Shown here in pieces: positions 19,740 through 29,915 of a DNA stretch of 64,000 nucleotides (positions within the stretch are counted from its first letter, which is position 1; the number at the start of each line of letters is the position of its first letter). The translations under genes were made by a program, and so were the position numbers. The stretch is from Hyposmocoma kahamanoa (lineage: Eukaryota > Arthropoda > Insecta > Lepidoptera > Cosmopterigidae). Below the pieces are notes generated by a model, which searched no databases, was not told the origin of the DNA, and saw only the letters and a list, made by a program, of their open reading frames with translations. The stretch lies in NCBI RefSeq assembly GCF_003589595.1, contig NW_020653993.1:6139230-6203229 (forward strand), in the 5' to 3' direction.

Positions 19740-20080
19740 ACACTTTTACAACGGACACACGTGTCAGGCTTTTAGCAGCGCTGGAGGGAGAGTCCCCACA
19801 TAACCCCTGAGTCTCCCTGGGCTCAGGGGTATCCATAAAGATTTTCCCCCCGTCAAAAAAAAAGCTTTTAGCAGCGATGCAATCGCGATGCAAACGCGAT
19901 GCAGTAGCGTCTACCTTTACATCGATACAAACGCGCGATGATTACATCGCTACACTTGTGATTTATAAGCAATTGCATCGATGCTCGCGCGCGTCTGCAT
20001 CGGTACAATCGCCTATCGACAAGAGTAGCGCATTCGTAAAGCGCGCGTATGCATCACTGCTAAAAGTCGCACTGCAAAGC
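19740..20080. mobile_element. CpG-rich palindromic MITE (family M), interrupted
   Basis: After removing the R1-like insert at 19781-19863 the sequence reads CTTTTAGCAGCGATGCAATC, many GCATCG/CGATGC words, the segment CTTGTGATTTATAAGC, and ends GCATCACTGCTAAAAGTCGC, inverse to the start. A partial relative lies at 34575-34690. Non-coding. Target duplication and exact ends are unresolved. Confidence 0.6.
19781..19863 (+). mobile_element. 5'-truncated R1-like LINE tail with 13-bp target duplication
   Basis: An 83-bp insert ends TTTTCCCCCCGTC followed by nine A. It is flanked by the exact 13-bp direct repeat GCTTTTAGCAGCG at 19768-19780 and 19864-19876. It includes CCCCTGAGTCTCCCTGGGC and GGGCTCAGGGG, a hairpin-like tail. 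A poly(A) end plus variable-length duplication is the signature of LINE-mediated insertion. The clade (R1) is inferred from the CCGTC-poly(A) style and is less certain than the insertion itself. Confidence 0.75.
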
Positions 20081-21431
20081 ACTCTTAGGTCAAAGGTTAC
20101 CTGTCGTAATTATAAGTCAACGTCTGTAATATATTAAAATTATAATTATTATGTATATATAATAGTAGTTTATGTGACAGTTACATACACTGTTTTATCT
20201 ACATATACACACATTATAAGCTCTCTGTGATGTGTTCAGGAACCGCATGTTACGACTGGCGAAATGGCGGCAAATAAAAAGTTTTGTCACGCATGTCACA
20301 CAACGGTAGTTTTTATTTAATTCAAAGATAAATAGAATCAGCCCCAACTATCATATCGTTCGATATCAAATAACGTGTGAAATTTGTCAAAATTATTTGC
20401 TATTGACATTGCATTTCGAATAAAACTTCATCGCGACTGTTATTAGAATTGAGGTCGAATAAAATTGTTTTGTTTTTCAGATATGTTCGAAATTTGAATA
20501 TAAAAATAAAATCATATAATAACATAAGTAATAACATTTTCACAGATAAGAAATTTGTTCTAACAAAACAATTTATCTTTACGCTGGTCGTAATTTGCGG
20601 TTTTTGAACACATCATAGAGGGTTTATGACATGTGTGTGGATATATGTATTATTGTACTTCGTGAAAATGGAAAATTATAATTTATTTGAAGATAATAAA
20701 TGTAATGTAATAATAATTCTAATGTTTAATAAGAATATAATAAATATATAATTAATTAGGTATATTAACTAATTACGTTCAAGCATGCAATGTATTTGAA
20801 TTGGAATTTAGGATTTAAATATGAATATGAATTTAAAATTAAATTTTAATTTTAATTTAAGTGTATTGTAAATGTAACTTAGCTACGCCTTTACAAATTA
20901 TGTAAATTATGTTGAGTGTGTGCGTTATTATTATTATTAATTATCACATGTATTTATCAAAAATAGTCGTAAATTTAAACTGTAACATCATTTAAAATAC
21001 AATTAAACGAATATGAATAGATGAATATGAACATGAAAAAAGAATGAATTAGTAGAATTAGAAGTTGCGTAGAATTACGCAACACTATCATTACTACATT
21101 ACGAAATATTTATACAATATTTTTTTATTGCACACAGAGACAGTACAATTCCCATTTTAATTTATAGCAAAAGCATTATACTCTATCGCGTGTCCACAAA
21201 TAACGTAGCACCGACCAACAATAATCCAGCTACTTAATTAACTAATGCCATAGAGCATACAGCGTACCGACCATAAATTTATTAGTTCCGACCTTAAAGA
21301 CGCATTGATTTGTCAAGTTTATTATTTACGTACGGATTAACGAGACCGCTTTTCAATAAATAAATACATTGACATCTGTAGGATTACCACTTGCAAAAAA
21401 GTCACAATTCGATTGGCAATTTCAAAGAAAT
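20081..21431. other. Very AT-rich interval
   Basis: Low-complexity AT words dominate 20640-21060, for example AATTTAAAATTAAATTTTAA near 20830. No gene or recognised repeat. Confidence 0.45.
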
Positions 21432-21476
21432 TATTTTATATCGAGTTCTTAGTTTTTTCGCGATTGTCACACATAA
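21432..21476. repeat. Family I outer fragment
   Basis: TTATATCGAGTTCTTAG followed by TTTTTTCGCGATTGTCACAC matches the outer part of the palindromic element at 5337-5380. The palindrome itself is absent. Confidence 0.45.
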
Positions 21477-21540
21477 TCTCTAGTTGTAGGCTAAGTTGAG
21501 TGTGTGCTTTATTTTAAAAAAAAATTTTAACTATTTTTTC

Positions 21541-21678
21541 TAGCCTAGAATTCACTCTGGAGCACTTCCCAGAACACCCAGACCAGAACCAATTTAGTTC
21601 ATTTCCCAAATTGGTCCTACCAGGAATCGGGCCTGGGACCTTCACATCCAGCCGTACCGTTAAGCCACTGAGGTCGTC
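21541..21678 (-). repeat. Family C tRNA-derived SINE
   Basis: On the minus strand it has GCCACTGAGG-like head sequence inverted, a B-box-like block (plus-strand GGAATCGGGCCTGGGACC), CCAAATTGGTCCTACC and the tail TCACTCTGGAGCACTTCCC. Relatives lie at 25621 and 37634. Confidence 0.65.
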
Positions 21679-22273
21679 ACATATTTACTAATATTAAACA
21701 TAACTGGTTGATGACTTTGAATAAACTCATTCTTGAATATCGTCAGAAATATCTTATTGCAATTATCCTGTGTGCAGCGCGACATAAAGTAAATTGTCAC
21801 TCCTTCCGCGCCGCGCACCTACCTCTGCGTCGGAAGAAGAATGAGAGTACAGACACTCTCATTCATGTCTACGTCTCCGTGAACGCTTTCGCTTTCGCTC
21901 CCCGCTTATATAGAATTGCCAAATTTCATCATCCCAGGTAAATATTACGATGCATCGATACTACATTGTATTTACACTAGCTACGTCACTGTCTATCAAA
22001 TTACGCTGGTAATGAGAACTATTTGACTTTGCTTACCCCATTGCAATATCTACTGGATATTCCACGTACCTTTAACACTTTCTTCTTTATTTTCATTAGT
22101 TATTAACTCATACATTTCATTACTTTCATTTATACGTATATTTTTTCAGACTGATTATTTATAATGGCTCCCATTTGACATACGGGATACTTACCTGGTC
22201 CCATTTACCGAATTGTGGGGTAGTGGGGGCGAATGACATATTCTAGTTTTTTCTTTTTAACCAAATATTATAT

Positions 22274-23025
22274 TTTTTAACCGACTTCAAAAAAAGGAGA
22301 AGGTTCTCAATTCGACTGTATGTTTTGTATGTATGTTACGCGATAACTCCGGTGTTTGTGAACCGATTTTTATGAGTCTTTTTTTGTTGGAAAGAGGGTA
22401 CCTCCATAGTGGACCCATTTAATTTTGAAGAAAATCATCCACCTCTAAGGGTGGCTGTTCACGCATGAAGTTTCATTTTTATAAGTAGCGTCTAAATTTT
22501 ATTATAAGGAGCAATTATTTTAATGGTTGATTTTGCTATTCTCCAATTTAATGCGTTTTTCTATCTCCATATACTTTGAGTAGTGAGAACCGATTTTTAT
22601 TATCTCCTGTGTAAACGTGAAGTGTAAAAGTGAGTGACAATGGTAACGCCACAACAAATCGCGATGAAGGTAGTCGTCGACAGCGCAAGAGGGTAGACAG
22701 ATATGTCTGCTCATAAGGCTGTCATCTGCCGCCGCCGCCGTCCAGTCAACCCGTGACCATGGAGCGTGCAACCGTTCCGAAATATCGGGAAAATAAAACG
22801 AAGTCATACCGTGGTAAGAAACCTGATACTAGTGATAATCGTTTAGTGAATAACCACGAAAGTCTTAAAATCTATATACTCCTGTGTAAAGCCCCGTATA
22901 GTGGCGAACTAGGGGATGAATCCGGGTTTGCGCACTTTCCGGTAACCGATTTCTATAAAACTTGGTAATTATATGTAATTCCACGTACTTTTGAGGTCGG
23001 TTTTTTAGTACTCTGTACTGAGATT
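22274..23025 (+). repeat. Family D repeat, split by a PLE
   Basis: Left part 22274-22603 starts TTTTAACCGACTTCAAAAAA and AACTCCGGTGTTTGTGAACC. The right part from 22891 reads GCCCCGTATAGTGGCGAAC and ends TTTTGAGGTCGGTT, TAGTACTCTGTACTGAGATT. The ends are imperfectly inverted (CCGACTTCAAAA versus TTTTGAGGTCGG). The uninterrupted copy is at 62637-63105. Non-coding; class unknown. Confidence 0.75.
22616..22878 (+). mobile_element. 5'-truncated Penelope-like element with 12-bp target duplication
   Basis: A 263-bp insert flanked by CTCCTGTGTAAA at 22604-22615 and 22879-22890. It begins with the last codons of the endonuclease frame, ending KRVDRYVCS and a stop, the same C-terminus as the copy at 41288. 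It continues through GTGACCATGGAGCGTGCAAC, TTCCGAAATATCGGGAAAAT and ACCGTGGTAAGAAACC to GTGAATAACCACGAAAGTC. Lack of the upstream body marks 5' truncation. Confidence 0.85.
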
Positions 23026-23619
23026 GTCGTTTATATAGTTTCATATTTTTTCTGTGATTATCTAGTACCCATATAAGCGAAGCATACGTTCATAACTAAT
23101 GAAAATAAATTTCCATAAATTATAAGCTTTAGTATCAATTTTCCTTAATATACTCCCATTTCCCCACTCCCCCCTAATACTCGACCAAATAAAAAAACGC
23201 TAGATGCAAATGAAGCTTAATACTTGATATTTTCTTTTGATTTAGTGGAGTATTATATATTTGTCACTAATTATTTCGATTGAATGTCGGGCGGAAAAGT
23301 AAAGTAGACCCCAGTAACCGACTCAGTTAAGCGGTAGGCCTGTAGATACGATACTGTAGCTACCAGAGTTCCATTGACTGCACGAAAATTTTCCGGAATT
23401 CTGTTCTTTTAACTCGTATCTAATTTGTACGTGACACAATGATCATAAAGTTCAGTATGCCATTGTACGAAATTTTACTTCCATTCCATTCCGCAGTTAC
23501 GTAAATCGGGCCTTAGACGGTTATACCCCTAACAGAGTCGCAGGAAACAACTAATCGCACACACAGAAGACAGAATCGCTTCTCTGTCCTGCATATTAGT
23601 TTTTTTTTAACAACGCAAA

Positions 23620-23725
23620 CACTGTCAACCCCGCACTAGGAAAGCCCTGTATCGCGGGAGCCATAGACACAGGCATAGACAAATTACAACCAAACTCATG
23701 GAAGAAATAAATGTAAGCTATACAA
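23620..23725 (-). repeat. Family B tRNA-derived SINE, fragment
   Basis: CCCCGCACTAGGAAAGCCC, GGGAGCCATAGACACAGGC and GGAAGAAATAAATGTAAGC give the middle of the element; the tRNA head is absent. Confidence 0.55.
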
Positions 23726-25124
23726 ATGTCAAATAGTCAAATAGCCAGACATAAGTGTATCAGGAATGAGACTTGAATGTAAAAGGAATGACTAATATTT
23801 ATTGTTGATATTGCCTAAAGTTCTGTTTAGTTTTTTGTTATGAATTATTCCTAATTTTATTTAAATAATGTGGCGTTTTCTTATTAAATTACTTCTAATT
23901 TTATTTTAATAATGCATATGTTTTAGTAAATTAGGGACATAGTGCCCTCAGAATGTTGCAGTGCTCCCACGGGGTGTTACATGTCGACTAGCATTAGCAT
24001 AAGAACATCAGTTACAGGTATACAAGCTTCTATTAAACCACTACTAAACTGCTGCTAAAGTGTCGCTTAGCCCTTTTTACCTTTGAACAATCGATACAAT
24101 TTTGTTGTTCAAACAAAAGTCTGTTAATATCCTAATTGATACAAACTTATTTCCTAAAAATTTTTCTAAGCTCGAAATCGATTTTCAGATAATCAGTGTT
24201 TGATATAAAATAATCGAGCCGGTGATTATTGATGCCGAACATTCCCTTTGGTATAATTTTTCACTCAAGAAACGTGGCGCATGTTTATGTATGACAATTT
24301 TACTCTTAAGTACGTGCACAGACTGTGCAACGAAATTTCCCTTTACGGCATTCTAACACCCTTAAAATTTCAATAGAAGTGAATATCGTTTCTACGCGCT
24401 TCGAAGCAAACCGTCACATTGGTTTGTGGAAGCTATTGCGTATGTTTGCAATACTAATGCTAATGCAACCAATATTAAAGGAGGAAAAAGGTACGAATAG
24501 CTCTTTAGGTAAAAGAATCTTACTTTGTTTAAATACGTTGGAAACTTATATTATTTTATTACACACAAACTGTATGTAATCATCATAATGGTAACAGAAA
24601 CAGTTCGACACATTACTAGACTAAGCCCTATTCCCAAAAACAGTGTATGTACACAACATGATAAAATTAGTCTTAGTAATAAGTTCCAAATCTAAAACGA
24701 AGAAAACAAAAATGTAAAAATAAATAAATAAATTTAGGTGATTTGTTGAAATACCGTTAAGAAATAATAACAATGTTACAAAACACAAAAATATCAAAAA
24801 CTAAAACTGAAGCCATATAAGTAATTGCGACTTGTATAAGTTAATTTTCTAATTAAAAACATTCAGCTTGCTTAAGTTCGTCATAAACTTGATACATTTT
24901 TACTATAGGCTTATATAATATGGTATTATTTTTATATAAATCAAGACGAAAACTTCGCGGCACTCTGAGATGTACTTTGGCAATGAAATTTATTATAACT
25001 ATAATTGAGTTGTAAAACCGATAATTTTATTTGTGATCTAATTATGTAACTCTTTTTTATATATATACGAAATAAGTATCATTTTAGATTCTTCTATTTT
25101 ATTATGTTTATAATTAAATATTAC
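23726..25124. other. AT-rich interval with family O copy 2
   Basis: Segment 24140-24372 is inverse to 15734-15962. The remainder, including the 84-codon frame at 24325, shows no recognised domain. Confidence 0.45.
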
Positions 25125-25128
25125 TTAA

Positions 25129-25613
25129 CACGTTCAGATCAGCGTGGACCGCCGGTGGTCACACAACACTTGACTTTTGGTATGTACTAAGAAATCCACC
25201 CCGCGCCGCCCTAAGTGTGCTAAATTTACTCTTCCCGCCCTGTGTAACAGTCAAATTTTTATAGTGTAGTTCAAGAGTTTGATATTGTGTAAAACAGTAA
25301 ACAATATCAAGGGTAAAAAAAGTATTTATTGGAACCAAGAACTTGAAATGAACTTAAAAGAAAAACGAGAAAAAACGTAGCAAATTATTTCTGATAAATT
25401 GTATTAAAATGGCCCGAACTGGCAAAAAGTAATTACTTATGATAATAGGTAAATTAGAAAGAGATAAAGCATAATTTAGCCGTGTCAACCGGTGGCACAT
25501 CCCGCCCGACACATTTTTTGGTTGATGAGGCTATGATGTACCTTTCTATTTATTGATTGTGAGAATCTTTCTCGCCGGACAGTAATGGTAATGTTGTTTC
25601 CGGTCTGAATGTG
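25129..25613. mobile_element. piggyBac-like MITE candidate (TTAA-flanked)
   Basis: Flanked by TTAA at 25125-25128 and 25614-25617. The ends CACGTTCAGATC and GGTCTGAATGTG are inverted with two mismatches. TTAA duplication with ends beginning CAC fits piggyBac-group elements. Subterminal GGACCGCCGGTGGTCACAC and GTCAACCGGTGGCACATCC are related. No transposase remains. Confidence 0.68.
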
Positions 25614-25620
25614 TTAAAGT

Positions 25621-25770
25621 CGACGACTTCGGTTGCGGGTTGTACTGTGGGCGCTGGATGCAGAGGTCCCGGGTTCGATTTCCGGTAGGAACAATTTGGG
25701 AAATGAACTTCTTTAAATTTGGTGCACCGAAGCTGCTCTGGTACTCATAGTACACGGAATTTCCTAGTTT
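25621..25770 (+). repeat. Family C tRNA-derived SINE
   Basis: B-box-like GGGTTCGATTTCCGG at about 25671, AACAATTTGGGAAATG and CTGCTCTGGTACTCATAG. It starts within a few bases of the TTAA ending the MITE. Confidence 0.65.
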
Positions 25771-26611
25771 AAGACCAGACAATCGGTGGAGTTGTCTGAC
25801 ACATTTTTGTTAATATTTCTATTTAAAGTGTTGTTTAGTTCTATAGCAGTTTTGTGTATTGAAATGATACACATAGCAATATTTAAATTGAGTTTGCACG
25901 AATGCCCCATTCATATGAGCTGTCACATTTCATGTTCTCGAATTCAAAATGATGTCACAATGTGTACAAATAAAGCCTCTAAAATTCAAGAAATTTAAAA
26001 TCTTCCAATCTCTATTAATTCACGTTTCGTTTTTATCGATTGTATTTAAAAAATAATACATAATTATTTTTTTTACACTAAAATGGAAAGTGAACTTTAA
26101 TTTCATAGAAATTATTTCAAATTGATGGCTGTTTTTCAGTGCCTAATTCATCGAGTTTGCTTTCGACAGCCCAATATCTAATTTCACCGATTCACCGACC
26201 AGTCGTTGAATATCGTGCGTTGGGCATTTCCTCTAAGGTTACTTTTCCCAAAAAAAGGAGATCCTCAGTAAATTAATTGGCAACCCTATGCATCAGACTC
26301 GCCAAGCGTGCTAATGGTATGCAATACTTCCCCGTCTTATTTTTAAGATGGCCCAAGCTAAGGTGGCTTAGAAATGGATAAATCCTGACCCAAAATATTT
26401 ACCTACAACGCTACACTTTTTCTCTGAAAGACACTATCCAGTTTCTCAAACATTTCTTTGGTTGTCAGGGAGTCTTATATGTGATGCAAATATTTATCAG
26501 TAATACATTGTATGATGGTGGATTTTGCAATCGCGTTGCATTTAACTAAATCGGTATTTGCTTCAATTTCGGCATGATTTTTCTTTAAAACGTACAAAGC
26601 GTCAAAGTCAA
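25771..26611. other. Unassigned interval
   Basis: No gene or recognised repeat. Confidence 0.4.
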
Positions 26612-26835
26612 AATCGAATAATCTTTATGTCATAGGTAATTAAATTACGCTTGAAATCTGAATACTGATTAAAGTCTACTGCTCATTCGTAAGGCAGATT
26701 CTCCTGAGGAGAATGAGCAAGAAACTCTAGGGGTTGATCTTTGTAAATATACATTTGAAAGCATTTATCAGAAGCGTATACATTGCCCCTTAAATGAGTA
26801 TTTACGAAGACGACTGTAAATAACAGCTAGTTAAT
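26612..26835 (-). repeat. Family G LINE 3' UTR copy
   Basis: Minus-strand orientation. The 3' end is near GAATAATCTTTATGTCATAG (on the minus strand an ATAAAG tail). It then has TTAAATTACGCTTGAAATC, GGCAGATTCTCCTGAGG and GAGCAAGAAACTCTAGGGG. The copy at 52060 is continuous with a reverse-transcriptase C-terminus, so this is the untranslated tail of a CR1/Jockey-type LINE. At 26768 it joins the family L word CAGAAGCGTATACATTGCC. Confidence 0.6.
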
Positions 26836-27268
26836 TTTTATTCCTTGTATTAATGTTATGTCTGTCACTATTTTTCATAAAAAAAATCAATATTTTTCTT
26901 GCTTGTTATTCTTCCAATATGTCGCGCACTTGAAATTTCCAAGCAACATAATTATCACCACGTAATTGTGACAAATAAACTCACCTGAGCACTCATTTTC
27001 TGCCCATAACCAATGTTGAGTTTTCTTCTACAAATGAAGTAAATATTTTCGTATATTAAGTATTTTATTAAACAGTTGAATAATTTTTAACAAATAACGC
27101 CATCTTATCCACGTGACAACAAAAAGAAAAACGTTTTTTTTAAAGCGCAAAGGCAGAGATAATATTTTATATTCAACACTTGGTAATTCAATGACAGAGA
27201 TTAAGTATCGAAAAGCCAGCACTAAGACGAGACGCTGTCTGAGTTAACTAAATTGAATACCTATATTA

Positions 27269-27510
27269 TATACTCCCGGACACCTCGCAACTCGAGAATT
27301 TTGCATTGTCAATATTAAATGCTTTACACTGCTTAAACAATGCTTGATTGATCAAAAATACTATTACGCCACTTTGAAACTGGTATACTAAACGTCATTG
27401 CCTTAAGTCCTTGATGAAAATTTTAATTTCAAAAACCGGAGAAAACTTTTTCTTCTAGCCCTTTAGGGATAAAAATGTAAAATGGCTCGAATTATGTGTC
27501 CGGGAGTATA
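27269..27510. mobile_element. 242-bp TIR element (MITE candidate)
   Basis: Ends TACTCCCGGACAC and GTGTCCGGGAGTA are perfectly inverted for 13 bp, and similarity extends through CTCGAG-like and ATTTT words to about 30 bp. The flanks ATA and TAT make it hard to separate target site from end; a TA duplication (Tc1/mariner type) is possible. No coding potential. Confidence 0.7.
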
Positions 27511-27589
27511 TTTCATCTAACTATATTACAATGTGATGCCAAAAGCCAAGGTAGCGTTATAGTTTGACCTATCTCGTCTCAAGCAGCGT

Positions 27590-27795
27590 TTTGCACCAAT
27601 AAGTTTTGCGAAATTTATGATCGAAATTTAATTTGAAATTTACCATGAGCTTTTCGTAGACGGAAAACATCGTGATGAAACTTGCACCCCGAAAACGTGT
27701 GAAGTCGAAGGAGTGAACTATTGCCTAAAACCTAAAACCCTAAGAAGAGACCCGTGCCCAAGACAGTGGTACGTCCCACTGGGTTGTTGGTGATA
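27590..27795 (+). repeat. Family J RTE/SINE-type repeat
   Basis: Words GCGAAATTTATGATCG, GGAAAACATCGTGATGAAAC, TTGCACCCCGAAAACGTG and AGAGACCCGTGCCCAAGACA match the 3' region of lepidopteran RTE-derived short repeats. A related copy is at 46503. Confidence 0.6.
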
Positions 27796-28118
27796 TTAAA
27801 ATGTGACATTGTTTTTTATAAGTAGTTAGTGTTGTGTGAAATTTCACGTGAGAATTATAAGTCTTAATAAAATACAGAATAAATTTACAAAGTTTTCTTT
27901 CAGTATGAGAATCGGCCATCTGAATCCATTAGTTTATGACTCAAAATATTTGAAAACGTGGACTAGTTTCGCACTGAATATAGAATGACTTCGTTCGATG
28001 TTTCACTTGAAAACCGAAATTTAATTTTGCTGTGTACACTGCGTGTTAGATATCGCAAATGTATGTACGTAGACAAATTGTGATTGCTTGAAATAAAACA
28101 AAATATGATTAATGTTTT

Positions 28119-28183
28119 TAGTAGCAGTAGAGCTCCTTGTGAGAGTTCGTCCAGGGCAGTACTGCCACCAAGCAGTAATGTGA
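28119..28183 (+). repeat. Family A SINE-like repeat, left half of split copy
   Basis: GTAGCAGTAGAGCTCCTTG through AAGCAGTAATGTGA. The expected continuation GCATTACTGCGTTCC is found 350 bp downstream at 28531. Confidence 0.7.
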
Positions 28184-28530
28184 TTGTTTTTGGGATGAGT
28201 GTATTTAGCTTCGGAACAGGTGAGACTCTTCAATGAAGTGATTTATTTAATTTGCATTTAGGATATTTAATGCGATCCTTTACATAATTTAAATACAATA
28301 TGACGACCGAAAGGCAATTGTGATAAACGAACAATCGATATGGTGTCGTCGATGGAATATGAGGGAGTGCTTCTGGAACGTTTGAAGCTACGGACCATGT
28401 CACCCGTCACCTCACTCGCTGCGCCCCCTCGCAGAGAGTAGAAGAATATTGTGGTGGTGCCACCATTCAATATTGTAGGGGCTCTTCTCACGCCGCCATC
28501 AGGTGGCGTCGAAAACACAAATAGTGACTA
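28184..28530. mobile_element. Unidentified insertion within family A
   Basis: About 347 bp of foreign sequence splits one SINE copy. It holds a minus-strand frame (28267-28518) starting MFSTPPDGGVRRAPTIL and GC-rich words such as GCTGCGCCCCCTCGCAGAGA. I recognise neither the frame nor the element. Flanking GTAATGTGA and AATAGTGA give no clean target duplication. Confidence 0.5.
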
Positions 28531-28690
28531 TTAATGCATTCCGGTTTTTTAAAGGTAAAGGTTCTAGTGAAATTGCAGGCACATGGGACATGTTTTAAAG
28601 TGACGAGAGTAGTGGCAGTGCCCCTCAGATCTTAGCGGTTCACAGCTCTGAGCAGCACTGCAACTGTTAAGCCGGGTACTCCTTAGCGAG
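28531..28690 (+). repeat. Family A SINE-like repeat, right half of split copy
   Basis: Resumes at GCATTCCGGTTTTTTAAAGG, continues through GGTTCTAGTGAAATTGCAGG and GCACTGCAACTGTTAAG, and ends near CTCCTTAGCGAG without the A-rich tail. Confidence 0.65.
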
Positions 28691-28769
28691 CTTTAACTGT
28701 ACGTAACAGATACAGTAACGAGGTTCCAGTGTGCTCGCGTGTAACAGCCTTCACTCGCTAGAATGAGTA

Positions 28770-29555
28770 GGGGAGACCGGGGCTGGTAGTTCCCGGGGTA
28801 AGTTGTTCGCACAGCAATAACTTTGCAAGAAAAATATATAGCAATTCATGTGCAACACGTCGTTAAAGCGTCAGGTGATGCGCATTCTCGGCAGCCATTT
28901 CAGTTACTCCGGCGACGACGGAAGTGTGGCTATGTGTGTGGAGCTGTCAAAACATCATGTAAGTACATTTTTTCTTGTTAAAATTTTTTGGTCTGTCTTT
29001 GTTTATTATGGGCCGATACATACTTAACTTTTCTAAATTGTAGTGACATTAGTAAGGAACCTTATTGTTTGAGTATTTTTTTCATTGATTCTATTACTTT
29101 GCCGGTATGTTGGTCTTCGTATAAAAACGTAATTTTGTGCTATAAGTTCCTCTCTCGAGGGGCTGGTTGTTTCTAGGAACAACTTCCCCAATTGACCTGC
29201 AATCATACTTAAAATTTTCATGACCATTTTTATTTTTTTTAAGGATGCGAAACTTCAAACGGGCTCATGTCAAATATTTAGACAAGATGATCGAGTCACT
29301 TACTTGTCTCAACTGTGATTCAGATGAAGAATGGGCTTTGAATAATATTACTGATAAATAAGAATATAGCTGTTTCTTTTTAATTAGTTGTGCATAATAT
29401 AAACATTACATATATACAATTATAAAAAAGGTGGTTTTATTTAAGAAAATCCTTGTTATCCTGTCATAATTTAGGCGGAACAATTTGCCTCAAAGGCGGA
29501 ACAACGCGCCCCAAAGCGGGGCTGAATGTTCCGCTCCGAAATTTGTCAAAAATTT
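28770..29555. mobile_element. Degenerate element with GGGGCTGGTTGTTCC motifs
   Basis: Left ACCGGGGCTGGTAGTTCC and GGGGTAAGTTGTTCG; middle GAGGGGCTGGTTGTTTC and AACAACTTCCCC; right GGCGGAACAACGCGCCCC and GGGGCTGAATGTTCCGC. The ends read inverse to each other (GGGG-AAGTTGTTC versus GAACAATTTGCCTC). Inside, ATCATGTAAGTAC (about 28955) looks like a strong splice donor and TTTTTTTTAAG at 29243 like an acceptor. It is followed by a short frame ending CDSDEEWALNNITDK and a stop at about 29361. I infer a decayed DNA transposon with the last exon of a transposase-like gene. The family is not identified. Confidence 0.4.
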
Positions 29556-29699
29556 GCCTCTATGAAAACGACTATTGAGATATTAGTAGAAGTGACTATA
29601 CTATTACAAAAAGCGAGAAACATTTGTTCAATATTTCCACATGTTGAAAATCAAATCCTTCATTTTCAGTATAAAACTTCAACTTATTTGAATATCGGA

Positions 29700-29800
29700 A
29701 CGTTCTGCCCGGATACCCTTATCCGGGCAGAGCCTACCTGGTTATCGTCGGCCCACTGTGAACCGCACGCGTTTCTCTCGCGGCAAGCTCGCGAACCACG
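29700..29800 (+). repeat. Dispersed GC-rich repeat
   Basis: GTTATCGTCGGCCCACTGTG and CGCACGCGTTTCTCTCGCG, then CAAGCTCGCGAAC. A diverged relative at 19552-19607 has GGTTATTGTCGGCTCACTG and GCACGCGTTTCTCG. Two copies support a repeat family; its nature is unknown. Confidence 0.5.
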
Positions 29801-29867
29801 CACACACTATGATTTTTTGTAATATAACATGCAACGTTTAGGGTTACAGCTCACTAGTGAGTACCCG

Positions 29868-29915
29868 ATTTTAAGGACAGACTTGTTCATTCCATTACTT
29901 GGTGTCATAAAATTG
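29868..29915 (+). repeat. Family A SINE-like repeat, tail fragment
   Basis: ACTTGTTCATTCCATTACTTGG and TGTCATAAAATTG, the terminal block only. Confidence 0.45.
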
